Below are positions 18,167 to 27,342 of a DNA stretch of 64,000 bases, piece by piece. Below the pieces are notes generated by a model. It was given only the letters and a program-made list of their open reading frames with translations. It ran no database searches and was not told where the DNA came from. The DNA comes from Pseudomonas sp. PSE14. GTDB lineage: Bacteria > Pseudomonadota > Gammaproteobacteria > Pseudomonadales > Pseudomonadaceae. The translations under genes were made by a program, and so were the position numbers. How positions within the stretch are numbered: position 1 is the first letter of the stretch; each line of letters starts with the position of its first letter. The DNA lies in NCBI RefSeq assembly GCF_029203285.1, contig NZ_CP115669.1, forward strand, positions 4,464,001 to 4,528,000. The letters are read 5' to 3'.

Positions 18167-20803
18167 TCAGCCGGTGTTGCGCAGACCGGCGGCGATGCCT
18201 GCCACCGTGACCAGCAGCGCCTGCTCCAGACCGCCGCAGGCGTCGCCCGCGCAACGTCGGGAACGGGCAAGGAGCTCAGCCTGGAGCAGGTGCAAAGGGT
18301 CCAGGTAGGTGTTACGCACGCCGATCGACTCGCGGGTCTCGGCGGCGTTGCCGAGCAACTGGGATTGCCCAGTCAGCCCCAGTACCACGCGCACCGACTG
18401 CGACAATAGGTCGCGTAAATGTGCACCTAATGGTCGCAGTTCCGATTGCACCAGACGCTCGTCGTAGAGTTGGGCGATTTCCCGGTCGGCCTTGGCCAGC
18501 ACCATCTCCAGCATGTCGATGCGGGTGGTGAAGAACGGCCACTCCTTGCGCATGCGCCCCAGCAGCGCGCCTTCGCCCCGTTCGATGGCGTTCAGCAGCG
18601 CCTCCTCCCAGCCGAGCCAGGCCGGCAGCATCAGGCGCGTCTGGGTCCAGGCGAAGATCCACGGAATCGCCCGCAGGCTTTCCACCCCGCCCTCGCGGCG
18701 CTTGGCCGGACGGCTGCCCAGTGGCAGGCGGCCCAGCTCCTGCTCCGGCGTGGCCTCGCGGAAGTAGTCGACGAACTGCGGGTTCTCCCGCACCACCGCA
18801 CGGTAGGCGGCGAGGCCATCGGCGGCCAGCCGGTCCATCTCCTCGCGCCAGGCGGGCTCCGGCACCGGCGGCGGCTGCAGCGTGGCTTCCAGCACCGCGG
18901 CGAGATAGAGGTTGAGATTCTGCTCGGCGATACCCGGCAGGCCGAACTTGAAGCGGATCATCTCGCCCTGCTCGGTGGTGCGGAAACGCCCGGCCACCGA
19001 GCCCGGCGGCTGCGAGAGGATCGCCGCGTGGGCCGGGCCGCCGCCACGGCCGACGGTGCCGCCGCGGCCATGGAACAGCAGCAGCTCGACGCCGTGGCTG
19101 CGGCAGATATCCACCAGCGCCTCCTGCGCCCGGTACTGCGCCCAGGCCGCGGCCAGGGTGCCGGCGTCCTTGGCCGAATCGGAGTAGCCGATCATCACTT
19201 CCTGCGGGCCGGCGAGGCCCGTGCGGTAGCTGTCCAGGCTAAGCAGGCGATCGATGCAGGGGCCGGCGTTGTCCAGGTCATCCAGGGTCTCGAACAGCGG
19301 TACCACGCGCATCGGCCGCTGCAGCCCGCACTCCTTGAGCAGCAACTGCACGGCGAGCACGTCGGAGGGCTGCCCGGCCATCGAGATCACGTAGGAACCC
19401 AGCGACGCCGCCGGCGCCTCGGCCACCACCCGGCAGGTCGCCAGGACTTCGGCGGTTTCCGGCGATGCCGCGTAGTTCGCCGGCAGCAGGGGGCGACGAC
19501 TGGCGAGTTCTTCCAGGAGGAATTCCTGGCGCACGGCTTCGTCCCACTCGGCGTAGTTGCCCAGGCCGAGGTATTCGGTGATTTCGCTCATTGCCCTGGC
19601 GTGGCGCGTGGAGTCCTGGCGCACGTCCAGGCGCACCAGGAACAGGCCGAAGGTGGCCGCGCGGCGCAGGGAGTCGAGCAGCGCGCCGTCGGCGATCACG
19701 CCCATGCCGCAGTCCTGCAGCGAGCGGTAGCAGAGCTGCAGCGGTTCGAGCAGCTCGCGGTTGTCCTGCAGCACCTCCGCGCCCGGCGCCTCGCCACTGT
19801 GAATGGCCCGCTCGGCCCAGGCGCGGGTAGCGCGCAGGCGTTCGCGCAGTTGCTTGAGCAGCGCGCGATAGGGTTCGGCAACCTCCCCCACCTCAGCGCG
19901 CAGTTCGTCGCTGGCCTGCTGCATGGACAGGTCCGAGGCCAGGCTATCGACATCGCGCAGGTACAGGTCGGCGGCCATCCAGCGCGCCAGCAGCAGGACT
20001 TCGCGGGTGATGGCGGCGGTGACATTGGGGTTGCCGTCGCGGTCCCCGCCCATCCAGGAGGCGAAGCGGATCGGCGCGGCGGAGAGTGGCAAACGCTCGC
20101 CCAGCGTCTGTTGCAGGGTGGCGTCGACATGCCGGAGGAAGGCCGGCAGCGCCTGCCACAGGGAATGTTCGATGACCGCGAAGCCCCATTTGGCCTCATC
20201 CACCGGGGTCGGCCGGGTGCGGCGGATTTCCTCGGTGTGCCAGGCCTCGGCGACCAGCCGTTGCAGGCGCCCGCGCACCGCTTCGCGCTCCTCCGGCAGC
20301 AGGTCGGTGTGATCGTCGGCCGCCAGTTGCGCGGACATCGCGTCGTATTTCTGGATCAGGGTGCGCCGTGCCACTTCCGTGGGGTGCGCGGTCAGCACCA
20401 GCTCGATCTCCAGCGCCGCCACCTGCCGCGCCAAGCCTTCGGCACCCAGGCCGGACTTGCGCAGGCGGCCGAGCAGCTCGCCCAGCACGCGGTTCTCGAA
20501 GGGCTCCGGCTCCTTGGGCGTGCGCCGCCGGATGCGGTGGTATTGCTCGGCGATGTTGGCCAGGTTGAGGAACTGGTTGAAGGCCCGCGCCACCGGCAGC
20601 AGCTCGTCCTCTCCCAGCGCGTCGAGGGTCGCCGTCAGTTGCCGGGCGCCTTCCGCCGAGCCGCGCCGCGCGGCCTTGGCGCCGGTGCGGATGAGTTCGA
20701 TCTTGTCGAGGAAGCCTTGTCCGTACTGGGCGCGGATGGTCTGCCCCAGCAACTCGCCCAACAGGTGAACGTCCTCGCGCAGGCGCGCATCGATATCCGG
20801 CAT
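18167..20803 (-). CDS. ppc: phosphoenolpyruvate carboxylase
   Basis: An 878-residue enzyme that carboxylates phosphoenolpyruvate to oxaloacetate, refilling the TCA cycle. The two catalytic signatures are visible: VLTAHPTEV with the essential His, and the [12 protein letters not shown] plus [14 protein letters not shown] region. The protein ends in the typical NTG. I start at the ATG at 20803, preceded by AAGGAG at 7 bases, which gives the usual length; the open frame continues upstream only by chance. It is divergent from the small gene at 20996. Confidence 0.97.
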   Translation of the reverse strand: MPDIDARLREDVHLLGELLGQTIRAQYGQGFLDKIELIRTGAKAARRGSAEGARQLTATLDALGEDELLPVARAFNQFLNLANIAEQYHRIRRRTPKEPEPFENRVLGELLGRLRKSGLGAEGLARQVAALEIELVLTAHPTEVARRTLIQKYDAMSAQLAADDHTDLLPEEREAVRGRLQRLVAEAWHTEEIRRTRPTPVDEAKWGFAVIEHSLWQALPAFLRHVDATLQQTLGERLPLSAAPIRFASWMGGDRDGNPNVTAAITREVLLLARWMAADLYLRDVDSLASDLSMQQASDELRAEVGEVAEPYRALLKQLRERLRATRAWAERAIHSGEAPGAEVLQDNRELLEPLQLCYRSLQDCGMGVIADGALLDSLRRAATFGLFLVRLDVRQDSTRHARAMSEITEYLGLGNYAEWDEAVRQEFLLEELASRRPLLPANYAASPETAEVLATCRVVAEAPAASLGSYVISMAGQPSDVLAVQLLLKECGLQRPMRVVPLFETLDDLDNAGPCIDRLLSLDSYRTGLAGPQEVMIGYSDSAKDAGTLAAAWAQYRAQEALVDICRSHGVELLLFHGRGGTVGRGGGPAHAAILSQPPGSVAGRFRTTEQGEMIRFKFGLPGIAEQNLNLYLAAVLEATLQPPPVPEPAWREEMDRLAADGLAAYRAVVRENPQFVDYFREATPEQELGRLPLGSRPAKRREGGVESLRAIPWIFAWTQTRLMLPAWLGWEEALLNAIERGEGALLGRMRKEWPFFTTRIDMLEMVLAKADREIAQLYDERLVQSELRPLGAHLRDLLSQSVRVVLGLTGQSQLLGNAAETRESIGVRNTYLDPLHLLQAELLARSRRCAGDACGGLEQALLVTVAGIAAGLRNTG

Positions 20804-20995
20804 GACGGGTCTCCTTGTGCTGAGAGTTTTACAGTGCCGCTGGCGACACCGGCTGACAAGCGTGCGACGAACGCCAGCCATCCAGCTCGGACAGCGACTA
20901 GGCTCAAAGTGATCCCGAGGCCATCGGGAAAACCTGCCGGCGGACCCACGAGGCCCGTCCCACACGCCCGCCACGAACGGGCTACAGAGGTGAAC

Positions 20996-21340
20996 ATGAA
21001 AATCCGCGATCTGGTACGCCATTGGGAACAGAACGCCAGGGGGCGCATGACCAAGCATCACTACAGCATCCCGCTGGACGTGGAAACCGCCGCGCGGCTG
21101 GCCGCCCTGCATGACATGTATCCCAAGCGCAGCGTTGAGGAGATCCTGGGGGAGCTGGTCGGCTCGGCGCTGGAAGAGCTGGAAGCGAGCTTCCCCTACG
21201 TGAAGGGGCAGAAGGTGGTGGCGCAGGACGAACAGGGTGACCCGATCTACGAGGACATCGGCCCGACGCCGCGCTTCCTGCAGCTGTCGCGCAAGTACCT
21301 GCATGAATTGACGGAGGCCAAGGAGTCGAACCACTCCTGA
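20996..21340 (+). CDS. small conserved acidic protein (sometimes annotated pilin assembly chaperone)
   Basis: A 114-residue cytoplasmic protein with mixed charge. The first part ([20 protein letters not shown]) is basic, followed by a helical region ([20 protein letters not shown]) and an acidic stretch. The ATG at 20996 has AGAGG 5 bases upstream. From memory, homologues next to ppc in Pseudomonas carry the label pilin assembly chaperone, for which nothing in the sequence gives support. It is divergent from ppc and closed by the terminator at 21348. Confidence 0.78.
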   Translation: MKIRDLVRHWEQNARGRMTKHHYSIPLDVETAARLAALHDMYPKRSVEEILGELVGSALEELEASFPYVKGQKVVAQDEQGDPIYEDIGPTPRFLQLSRKYLHELTEAKESNHS

Positions 21341-21347
21341 AAGAAAG

Positions 21348-21374
21348 CGCCCCGGCAATCGCCGGGGCGTTTTG
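21348..21374 (+). terminator. intrinsic terminator after the small gene
   Basis: A 9-bp GC-rich stem (CGCCCCGGC 21348-21356 and GCCGGGGCG 21361-21369, loop AATC) is followed by TTTTGCTTT, 7 bases after the stop codon. Confidence 0.92.
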
Positions 21375-21382
21375 CTTTACCC

Positions 21383-21412
21383 GTAGGAGCGAGCTTGCTC
21401 GCGAACCCGCCC
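21383..21412. repeat. single REP, GTAGGAGCG family
   Basis: One unpaired copy of the GTAGGAGCGAGC...GCTCGCGAAC repeat stands between the terminator and the paired-hairpin repeat at 21436. Confidence 0.85.
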
Positions 21413-21435
21413 AGCCCAGGAGCTACCTGGAAGTG

Positions 21436-21553
21436 CGTAGGGCGTACAACCGTTCACGGTTGTACGCCGATACACCTCGACCAGCCCTGGCTCCGCAGTT
21501 GTACTCGAAGTCCCGTGAAACGGCGTATAACGCGAAGCGTTATACGCCCTACG
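21436..21553. repeat. paired-hairpin repeat, CGTAGGGCG family
   Basis: A 118-bp element with inverted CGTAGGGCGTA/TACGCCCTACG ends. Here the left arm is the GTACAACCG type and the right arm the GTATAACG type, the reverse order of the copy at 13342. It ends 1 base before the cadR stop codon. Confidence 0.9.
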
Positions 21554-21554
21554 T

Positions 21555-22022
21555 TCAATGCCGGCCGTGGACGCCCGGCACGTGCAGATGCCCCGCCTCC
21601 GAGCAAGCCTCCGGAATCACCGACGGCTCCGCCGGCTGCTCCAGCTCGCGCAGGATGCCGCAGTCCTCGCTGCTGCCATCGCCGCTGCAACGGGCGCGCA
21701 GGTCGCGCAATTGCTGGCTGAGCGATTGCAGTTCGGCAATCCGAACCTCGACATGGTGCAGGTGCTCGTCGATCAGCCGGTTGGCGGTGCCGCAGTCGGA
21801 TTCGGGGCGGTCGCGCAGGCCGAGCAGGATGCGGATTTCGTCCTGGGTCATGTCCAGCGAACGGCAATGGCGGATGAACGACAGCCGCTCCACATGGATC
21901 GCATCGTACTGCCGGTAGTTGCCCTCGCTACGCGACGGCTCCGGCAGCAGGCCTTCGCGCTCGTAGTAGCGGATGGTCTCCACCGGGCAACCGGTCAGTT
22001 TCGCCAGTTCACCGATCTTCAT
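21555..22022 (-). CDS. cadR: MerR-family heavy-metal regulator, CadR/PbrR type
   Basis: A 155-residue MerR regulator. The winged HTH is at residues 1-70 (MKIGELAKLTGCPVETIRYY), followed by the dimer helix. The metal-site cysteines are Cys77, Cys112 and Cys121, and the tail is His-rich (His146, 148, 152, 155). CadR and PbrR proteins use three such Cys to sense Cd(II), Pb(II) or Zn(II). The start at 22022 has a perfect GGAGG 6 bases upstream. It is divergent from cadA, and the palindrome between them is the expected operator. Confidence 0.92.
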   Translation of the reverse strand: MKIGELAKLTGCPVETIRYYEREGLLPEPSRSEGNYRQYDAIHVERLSFIRHCRSLDMTQDEIRILLGLRDRPESDCGTANRLIDEHLHHVEVRIAELQSLSQQLRDLRARCSGDGSSEDCGILRELEQPAEPSVIPEACSEAGHLHVPGVHGRH

Positions 22023-22048
22023 CTTCGACCTCCTGGTTAAAGACAGTC

Positions 22049-22079
22049 TTGACTCTGTAGTTACTACAGGGTGTGCAAT
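22049..22079 (+). promoter_or_regulatory. MerR-type cadA promoter and CadR operator
   Basis: TTGACT (22049-22054) and TGCAAT (22074-22079) are separated by 19 bases, the over-long spacer typical of MerR-controlled promoters. Inside it lies the perfect palindrome CTGTAGT-T-ACTACAG (22055-22069). The regulator would twist this DNA on metal binding and activate cadA. It also overlaps the region upstream of cadR, so autoregulation is likely. Confidence 0.92.
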
Positions 22080-22111
22080 CAGTGGCAACTCGTCAAACAG
22101 GAACGGACGAC

Positions 22112-24433
22112 ATGACTGCCAATCGCCAGGGGCCGATCATCCACGGCCCCGTCCAGGATCAGCAACACAGCGACGCCGCGAGTTGCTGCGGCTGCGACAA
22201 GGGCGCGCTGCTGCGCGCGCCGGCAGTTGCACCTGCCCATCATGCGCATGACCACGACCACGACCACGGCGAGGATCACAGCGCGCTGGCCCGTGACGCT
22301 GCAACCGCGGTGAGCGGCGCCGCCAGCGGCGAGCTGCGCTGGACCAGCCTGCGCATCGAAGCCATGGACTGCCCCACCGAGGAACGCCTGCTGCGTGACG
22401 CCCTCGGACGCGTGTCGGCGGTGGAAAACCTCGACTTCAACCTGATGCAGCGCCTGCTGCGCGTGCAGCACCGTTTCGACAGCATCGAACCGCTGCAGAA
22501 ACTGGTGGCTTCGCTGGGCATGCAGGCCGAGCCGCTGGACGACGACGCCCCAGTCGCAGCCCCCGCCGCCAAGCAGAAACCCTGGTGGCCACTGGCGCTG
22601 GCCGGCGTGGCCGCGGCGGCATCGGAGTTCTTCGAATGGTTCGCCATCGGCCCGCAGTGGCTGGTGGCGGCGCTGGCGGTGGCGGCCATCCTCGGCGCCG
22701 GCCTGCCGACCTACCGCAAGGGCTGGATCGCGCTGAAGAACCGCAACCTGAACATCAACGCGCTGATGAGCATCGCCGTGACCGGCGCCATGCTGATCGG
22801 CCAGTGGCCGGAAGCGGCGATGGTCGCCGTGCTGTTCGCCATCGCCGAACTGATCGAAGCCAAGTCCCTGGAGCGTGCGCGCAACGCCATTCGTGGCCTG
22901 CTGCAACTGGCGCCGGAACAGGCCACGGTGCAGGTGGACGGTGAATGGAAGGAACTGCCCGCCAAGTCCGTCACCCTCGGTGCGCGGGTACGCGTGCGCC
23001 CCGGCGAACGCATCGCGCTGGATGGCGAGGTGCTCGACGGCCGCTCCAGCGTCAACCAGGCGCCCATCACCGGCGAGAGCCTGCCGGTGGAGAAACAGGC
23101 GGGCGATACGCTGTTCGCCGGCACCATCAACGGTGAGAGCGCACTGGAATACCGCGTCACTCGCGTCGCCGACGACAGCACCCTGGCGCGTATCATCCAC
23201 GCCGTGGAAGAGGCCCAGGGCTCGCGGGCGCCGACCCAGCGCTTCGTCGACCAGTTCTCGCGCATCTACACGCCGGTGGTGTTCCTCATCGCCATCGCCA
23301 CCGCCCTGCTGCCGCCGCTGTTCTTCGGCGGAGCCTGGCTGGACTGGGTGTACCGCGCCCTGGTACTGCTGGTGATCGCCTGCCCCTGCGCCCTGGTGAT
23401 CTCCACCCCGGTGACCATCGTCAGCGGCCTTTCGGCGGCTGCGCGTCTGGGCATCCTGATCAAGGGCGGGGTATTCCTCGAACTGGGCCGCTCGCTGGAC
23501 TGGATCGCCCTGGACAAGACCGGCACCCTGACCGAAGGCCGCCCGCGCCAGACCGACTACACGACGCTGCGTGAACTGGCCGGAGCCGATGTGCGCGTCC
23601 TCGCCGCCAGCCTGGCTGCGCGCTCCGATCACCCGGTCTCACAGGCCGTGGCCCGCGCCGCCGAAGCGGACAATCTCGCGCTCTACGGCGTCGGCGAGCT
23701 GACCGCCCTGCCCGGCCGTGGCGTGAAGGGCGAGATCGATGGCCGTCTCTATCACCTGGGCAACCACCGTCTGGTGGAGGAACTCGGTCTCTGCTCGAAA
23801 GCGCTGGAAGCCCGCCTCGACGCCCTCGAACAGCAGGGCAAGACGGTGATTGTGCTGCTCGATGCCGAAGGTCCGCTGGCCCTGTTCGCGGTGGCCGATG
23901 CGGTGAAGGAAACCAGCCGCGAGGCGGTTGCACAGTTGCATGAGCTGGGCGTGAAAACCCTGATGCTCACCGGCGACAACCCGCACACCGCCGCTGCCAT
24001 CGGCGCCCAGGTGGGCATCGATGCGGCGCAGGGCAACCTGCTGCCGGAGGACAAGCTCAATGAAGTGAAACAGCATCAGGAAGGCGGCCGCCGCGTCGGC
24101 ATGGTCGGCGACGGCATCAACGACGCTCCCGCCCTGGCCCGCGCCGACATCGGCTTCGCCATGGGCGCAGCGGGTACCGACACCGCCATCGAAACCGCCG
24201 GCGTGGCGCTGATGGACGACGACCTGCGCAAGCTGCCGTCCTTCATCCGCCTGTCGCGCCAGACCCATCGCGTGCTGATCCAGAACATCAGCCTGGCGCT
24301 GGGTATCAAGGCGGTGTTCCTGGCCCTGACCCTGGCCGGCGAGGGCACCCTGTGGATGGCGGTGTTCGCCGACATGGGCGCCAGCCTGCTGGTGGTGTTC
24401 AACGGGTTGCGGTTGTTGCGTTATCAGGGCTGA
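22112..24433 (+). CDS. cadA: P1B-type Cd2+/Zn2+/Pb2+-exporting ATPase
   Basis: A 773-residue P-type ATPase that pumps divalent soft metals out of the cytoplasm. In order: a Cys/His-rich N-terminus (CCGC at 25-28, His tract 43-56), a degenerate heavy-metal domain with MDCPTEE, membrane helices, TGES, the CPC ion motif (Cys424, Cys426), the phosphorylation motif DKTGT (Asp468), SDHPV and GDGINDAP. I start at the ATG at 22112: the GTG start at 22073 lies inside the -10 element, upstream of any transcript. CPC with this N-terminus fits group P1B-2 (ZntA/CadA), not copper. Confidence 0.95.
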   Translation: MTANRQGPIIHGPVQDQQHSDAASCCGCDKGALLRAPAVAPAHHAHDHDHDHGEDHSALARDAATAVSGAASGELRWTSLRIEAMDCPTEERLLRDALGRVSAVENLDFNLMQRLLRVQHRFDSIEPLQKLVASLGMQAEPLDDDAPVAAPAAKQKPWWPLALAGVAAAASEFFEWFAIGPQWLVAALAVAAILGAGLPTYRKGWIALKNRNLNINALMSIAVTGAMLIGQWPEAAMVAVLFAIAELIEAKSLERARNAIRGLLQLAPEQATVQVDGEWKELPAKSVTLGARVRVRPGERIALDGEVLDGRSSVNQAPITGESLPVEKQAGDTLFAGTINGESALEYRVTRVADDSTLARIIHAVEEAQGSRAPTQRFVDQFSRIYTPVVFLIAIATALLPPLFFGGAWLDWVYRALVLLVIACPCALVISTPVTIVSGLSAAARLGILIKGGVFLELGRSLDWIALDKTGTLTEGRPRQTDYTTLRELAGADVRVLAASLAARSDHPVSQAVARAAEADNLALYGVGELTALPGRGVKGEIDGRLYHLGNHRLVEELGLCSKALEARLDALEQQGKTVIVLLDAEGPLALFAVADAVKETSREAVAQLHELGVKTLMLTGDNPHTAAAIGAQVGIDAAQGNLLPEDKLNEVKQHQEGGRRVGMVGDGINDAPALARADIGFAMGAAGTDTAIETAGVALMDDDLRKLPSFIRLSRQTHRVLIQNISLALGIKAVFLALTLAGEGTLWMAVFADMGASLLVVFNGLRLLRYQG

Positions 24434-24443
24434 GGAAAACCGC

Positions 24444-24606
24444 TGTAGGGCGTACAACCGTTCGCGGTTGTACGCCGATACACCGCGATCATCAGCGGGT
24501 GCCTGGGTCGAACTCGGAGCGCCCTATGGCTGGGGCTCGGGTTGGAATCGGTACGCCCGGAAGCCAAGGCAAACGACGTATAACGTCGAACGCTATACGC
24601 CCTACG
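24444..24606. repeat. paired-hairpin repeat, CGTAGGGCG family (long spacer)
   Basis: Inverted ends (TGTAGGGCGTA at 24444, TACGCCCTACG to 24606). The left arm is the GTACAACCG type and the right arm a partly decayed GTATAACG type, with about 100 bases between. It begins 10 bases after the cadA stop. Confidence 0.85.
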
Positions 24607-24630
24607 CTCCCGGCGCTGCTCATGAAGGCC

Positions 24631-24695
24631 TGTAGGGCGAATAACGCGCAGCGTTATCCGCCTTGATGGGTTTCGCTTCGCTCTACGCCATCCTA
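24631..24695. repeat. second repeat of the TGTAGGGCG family (GGATAAC variant)
   Basis: A hairpin TGTAGGGCGAATAACGC/GCGTTATCCGCC is followed by TTGATGGGTTTCGC, CGCTCTACGCCATC and CTACG, a sequence I recall as a recurrent tail of such repeats in P. aeruginosa. Confidence 0.7.
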
Positions 24696-24760
24696 CGAAG
24701 AACACCCACAGTCACCGGCGCGCGCAGAGTCCCGTCAGAAATGAGCCTGTGGAAAAGTCC

Positions 24761-25270
24761 TCAGCCCAGCAGTCGCCGGTACAACTCCGCCATCTCGGCC
24801 GAGAACGCCACCAGCACCAGCTCCTTCAGCGAGCTTCCCGCCGGACGCGCACGGCGCAGCTCATCGACGGCGATCTGCGCCGCCGCTTCGGCGGGATAGC
24901 CATAGATGCCGGTGCTGATGGCCGGAAAGGCGATACTGGCCAGGTCTTTGTCCTCGGCCAGCTGCAGGCTGTTGCGATAGCACTGGGCGAGCAGTTCCGG
25001 CTCGCCGTGGCCGCCGCCGCGCCAGACCGGCCCGACGGTGTGGATGACGAAACGCGCCGGCAGGCGGAAGCCGGGGGTGATCTTCGCCTCGCCGGTCCGG
25101 CAGCCACCCAGCGGGCGGCAGGCGGCGACCAGTTCGGGGCCGGCGGCGCGGTGGATGGCGCCATCGACACCACCGCCACCCAGCAGCGAGCTGTTGGCGG
25201 CATTGACGATGGCGTCGAGGTCGAGACGGGTGATGTCGCCCTGCCAGACGCGGATTTCAGGGTGGCTCAT
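24761..25270 (-). CDS. macro-domain protein (YmdB-like ADP-ribose hydrolase)
   Basis: A 169-residue stand-alone macro domain, which binds ADP-ribose and in relatives hydrolyses O-acetyl-ADP-ribose or ADP-ribosylated proteins. The diagnostic blocks are [34 protein letters not shown] and [13 protein letters not shown], with both Asn of NAAN and the GVDGAI loop intact. It is the last gene of a six-gene minus-strand cluster, 39 bases after the preceding one. Confidence 0.93.
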   Translation of the reverse strand: MSHPEIRVWQGDITRLDLDAIVNAANSSLLGGGGVDGAIHRAAGPELVAACRPLGGCRTGEAKITPGFRLPARFVIHTVGPVWRGGGHGEPELLAQCYRNSLQLAEDKDLASIAFPAISTGIYGYPAEAAAQIAVDELRRARPAGSSLKELVLVAFSAEMAELYRRLLG

Positions 25271-25309
25271 GCTGCTTCCTCCCTTGTCAGCGGCGCCAGG
25301 GTTCTCCCA

Positions 25310-25633
25310 TCACTTCACTTGCTGGGGAGTCTCCTGACCCATGCAGCGTACGGCACGCTTGCGGCCGTCGACCAGCACGCCGGTCAGGCCCTTCTGGGTC
25401 ATGTCGAACATCACCAGCACGCCGTCGATGCACTGCGCCTGCTGGTCGGCCGGGTCCAGCGCCAGCTTGGTGTCCTGGCCGGGAATGCTCTTCAGCATGG
25501 TGAACTGGCTCAGCTCCAGCGCATCCTCGGGTTTGGCGAAGTGCAGGTAACCGTAGTACCAGAGCGTGCCAACCGACACGAAGATGGTGGCGATGACGGT
25601 GAGAATGTACGAGATCGGATTGCGGTCGTTCAT
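25310..25633 (-). CDS. single-pass membrane protein of unknown function
   Basis: A 107-residue protein with one N-terminal membrane helix (about residues 8-28) and a periplasmic-type soluble domain with two cysteines (QCIDG, RCMGQ) that could pair. Its start overlaps the stop of the hydrolase gene by 4 bases (ATGA), so translation is probably coupled. No family recognised. Confidence 0.8.
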   Translation of the reverse strand: MNDRNPISYILTVIATIFVSVGTLWYYGYLHFAKPEDALELSQFTMLKSIPGQDTKLALDPADQQAQCIDGVLVMFDMTQKGLTGVLVDGRKRAVRCMGQETPQQVK

Positions 25634-26553
25634 GGCTTGCCTTGTTCTGTGGAACCCGCTGGGGCGGGTTCCGGCGTTGACGAGTTCGGGACTTCGGCCA
25701 GCCGGCGCAATCCGGTGAAGTGCTGCGGATCGTCGAGGAAGCGCAACATCACTTCGCGCCAGACCGGTTCGCCGAAGGTTTCCACGTGGTTGCCGCGGGT
25801 CAGCTGGAGGACTTTCGGCGGCGGCGCGGCCTTGTAGAGGCTCAGGCCGTTGTCCAGGGGCACGATGGTATCGTCGATGCTGTGAAAGAACAGCACGGGT
25901 GCGCCAGAAAGTCGCGGGATCGAACGAATCGCACTGTCGCCATCCGGCACCACCCAGGACAGCGGCACCTGCAGCGGCCAGGTCAGCCAGGCATTACCCA
26001 GGGTGTAGCGCGCCACCTGCCGGTAGCTGGCCGGAACGCCGTCGAGCACCACGGCGTGCAACTGCTTCTGCCGCTGTGGGTGCATGCCCAAATAGTGCAC
26101 CGCCATGGCACCGCCCAGGCTCTGGCCGAGCAGGACCAACGGCTTGCCCTGTACTTCCGGTGCCTTGTCCAGCCAGGCGAAGGCGGCGTCGATGTCCTGG
26201 TAGATCGCCGGCAGGCTCGGCTCGCCTTCGGAATGGCCGTAGCCGCGGTAGTCGACCATCAGCACCTGGTAGCCCTGCTCAGGCAGCCAGTACGTGCCGC
26301 CCAGGTGCCAGGCCATGTTGCCGCCGTTGCCGTGCAACTGCAGCACGGTGCCCTTCACCGGCACACCGGTCTTGGCCGGCAGCCACCAGGCGGAGAGTTT
26401 CACGCCATCGGCGGTGGTCAGCGTGACGTCGCGATACTCCAGCTTGGCGCGCGTGGGGGTGATGGCGACATCGGGGCTGGGATAGAACAGCAGCGAGCTG
26501 CAGCCGGCCAGCAGGGCCAGGCAGGTGACGAGAGCGAGACGCAGGGCGGTCAT
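25630..26553 (-). CDS. alpha/beta-hydrolase lipoprotein
   Basis: A 307-residue serine hydrolase with a lipoprotein signal (lipobox LAGC, Cys18), so it is anchored in the envelope. The fold is read from HGNGG (oxyanion region, about 74-78), the nucleophile elbow GQSLGG (Ser145), an acid near HSIDD (Asp227) and the catalytic His in RGNHVETF (His256). It resembles the BEM46/YfhR-type peptidase- or thioesterase-like hydrolases; substrate unknown. It overlaps both neighbours by 4 bases. Confidence 0.88.
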   Translation of the reverse strand: MTALRLALVTCLALLAGCSSLLFYPSPDVAITPTRAKLEYRDVTLTTADGVKLSAWWLPAKTGVPVKGTVLQLHGNGGNMAWHLGGTYWLPEQGYQVLMVDYRGYGHSEGEPSLPAIYQDIDAAFAWLDKAPEVQGKPLVLLGQSLGGAMAVHYLGMHPQRQKQLHAVVLDGVPASYRQVARYTLGNAWLTWPLQVPLSWVVPDGDSAIRSIPRLSGAPVLFFHSIDDTIVPLDNGLSLYKAAPPPKVLQLTRGNHVETFGEPVWREVMLRFLDDPQHFTGLRRLAEVPNSSTPEPAPAGSTEQGKP

Positions 26554-27296
26554 TCGGAGTTGGTCCTTACCTCTTCACGGGCACGGTAGGTGGCGTCGTA
26601 GATGCGCTCGGCCAGGCGCGAGAACGGCAGGCTCTGCAGCCAGACGGTACCGGTGCCCTTGAGGGTGGTCAGCAACAGGCCCTCGCCGCCGAACAGCATG
26701 CTGCGCAGGCCGCCGGCCAGCTGCACGTCGTAGTCGATGTCATCGGTGAAGGCCACCAGGCAGCCGGTGTCCACCCTCAGCGTCTCGTCCTTCAGCTCAC
26801 GGCGGATCACCGTGCCGCCCGCATGGACGAAGACCAGGCCGTCACCCTCCAGCTTCTGCAGGATGAAGCCTTCGCCACCGAAGAAGCCCGCGCCCAGGCG
26901 CTTGGCGAAGGCGATGCCGACTTTGGTGCCATAGGCCGCGCAGAGGAACGAGTCCTTCTGGCAGATCAGCTTGCCGCCGACTTCGCCCAAGCGCACCGGC
27001 ACCACGCTGCCGGGATAGGGTGCGGCGAAGGCAACATGCTGCTTGTCCTGGCTCTCGTTGGTGAAGTGGGTCATGAAGACCGATTCGCCGCTGAACTTGC
27101 GCTTGCCGGCGCTCCACAACTTGCCCAGCAGGCTGGAGTCCGAGCCGTCGCCCATGCGTGCGGCGAAGTGGATGCCGCCGGTCATGTAGTTCATGGCGCC
27201 GGCTTCGGCGATCACCGTCTCTCCGGGGTCCAGTTCAATCTCCACGGTCTGCATGGATTCGCCAAGGATGCGGTAGTCGAGGTCATGGCTGGGCAT
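26550..27296 (-). CDS. AIM24-family (TIGR00266) protein
   Basis: A 248-residue beta-rich protein of the AIM24/TIGR00266 family, with blocks [30 protein letters not shown] and [16 protein letters not shown], which look like internal repeats of the beta-sandwich. In mitochondria AIM24 supports inner-membrane structure; the bacterial role is not established. I start at the ATG at 27296, with GGAG 9 bases upstream; a GTG at 27305 overlaps that site. It overlaps the hydrolase start by 4 bases. Confidence 0.9.
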   Translation of the reverse strand: MPSHDLDYRILGESMQTVEIELDPGETVIAEAGAMNYMTGGIHFAARMGDGSDSSLLGKLWSAGKRKFSGESVFMTHFTNESQDKQHVAFAAPYPGSVVPVRLGEVGGKLICQKDSFLCAAYGTKVGIAFAKRLGAGFFGGEGFILQKLEGDGLVFVHAGGTVIRRELKDETLRVDTGCLVAFTDDIDYDVQLAGGLRSMLFGGEGLLLTTLKGTGTVWLQSLPFSRLAERIYDATYRAREEVRTNSE

Positions 27297-27342
27297 AGCG
27301 GGCACTCCTGGCCGCCCGTGCGAATCCGTGCGGGCGCGCCGT

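Larger units (their letters stand above)
24434..24760. other. 327-bp repeat-filled gap between cadA and the macro-domain gene
   Basis: The gap between two converging genes is almost wholly palindromic repeat DNA (24444-24606 and 24631-24695). No classic terminator with a T-run is seen, so the repeats may end both transcripts. No gene is supported. Confidence 0.7.

Noticed and set aside
22079-23632. Minus-strand frame of 517 codons opposite cadA
   Set aside because: Antisense shadow; no start signal, and it runs through the cadA operator region.
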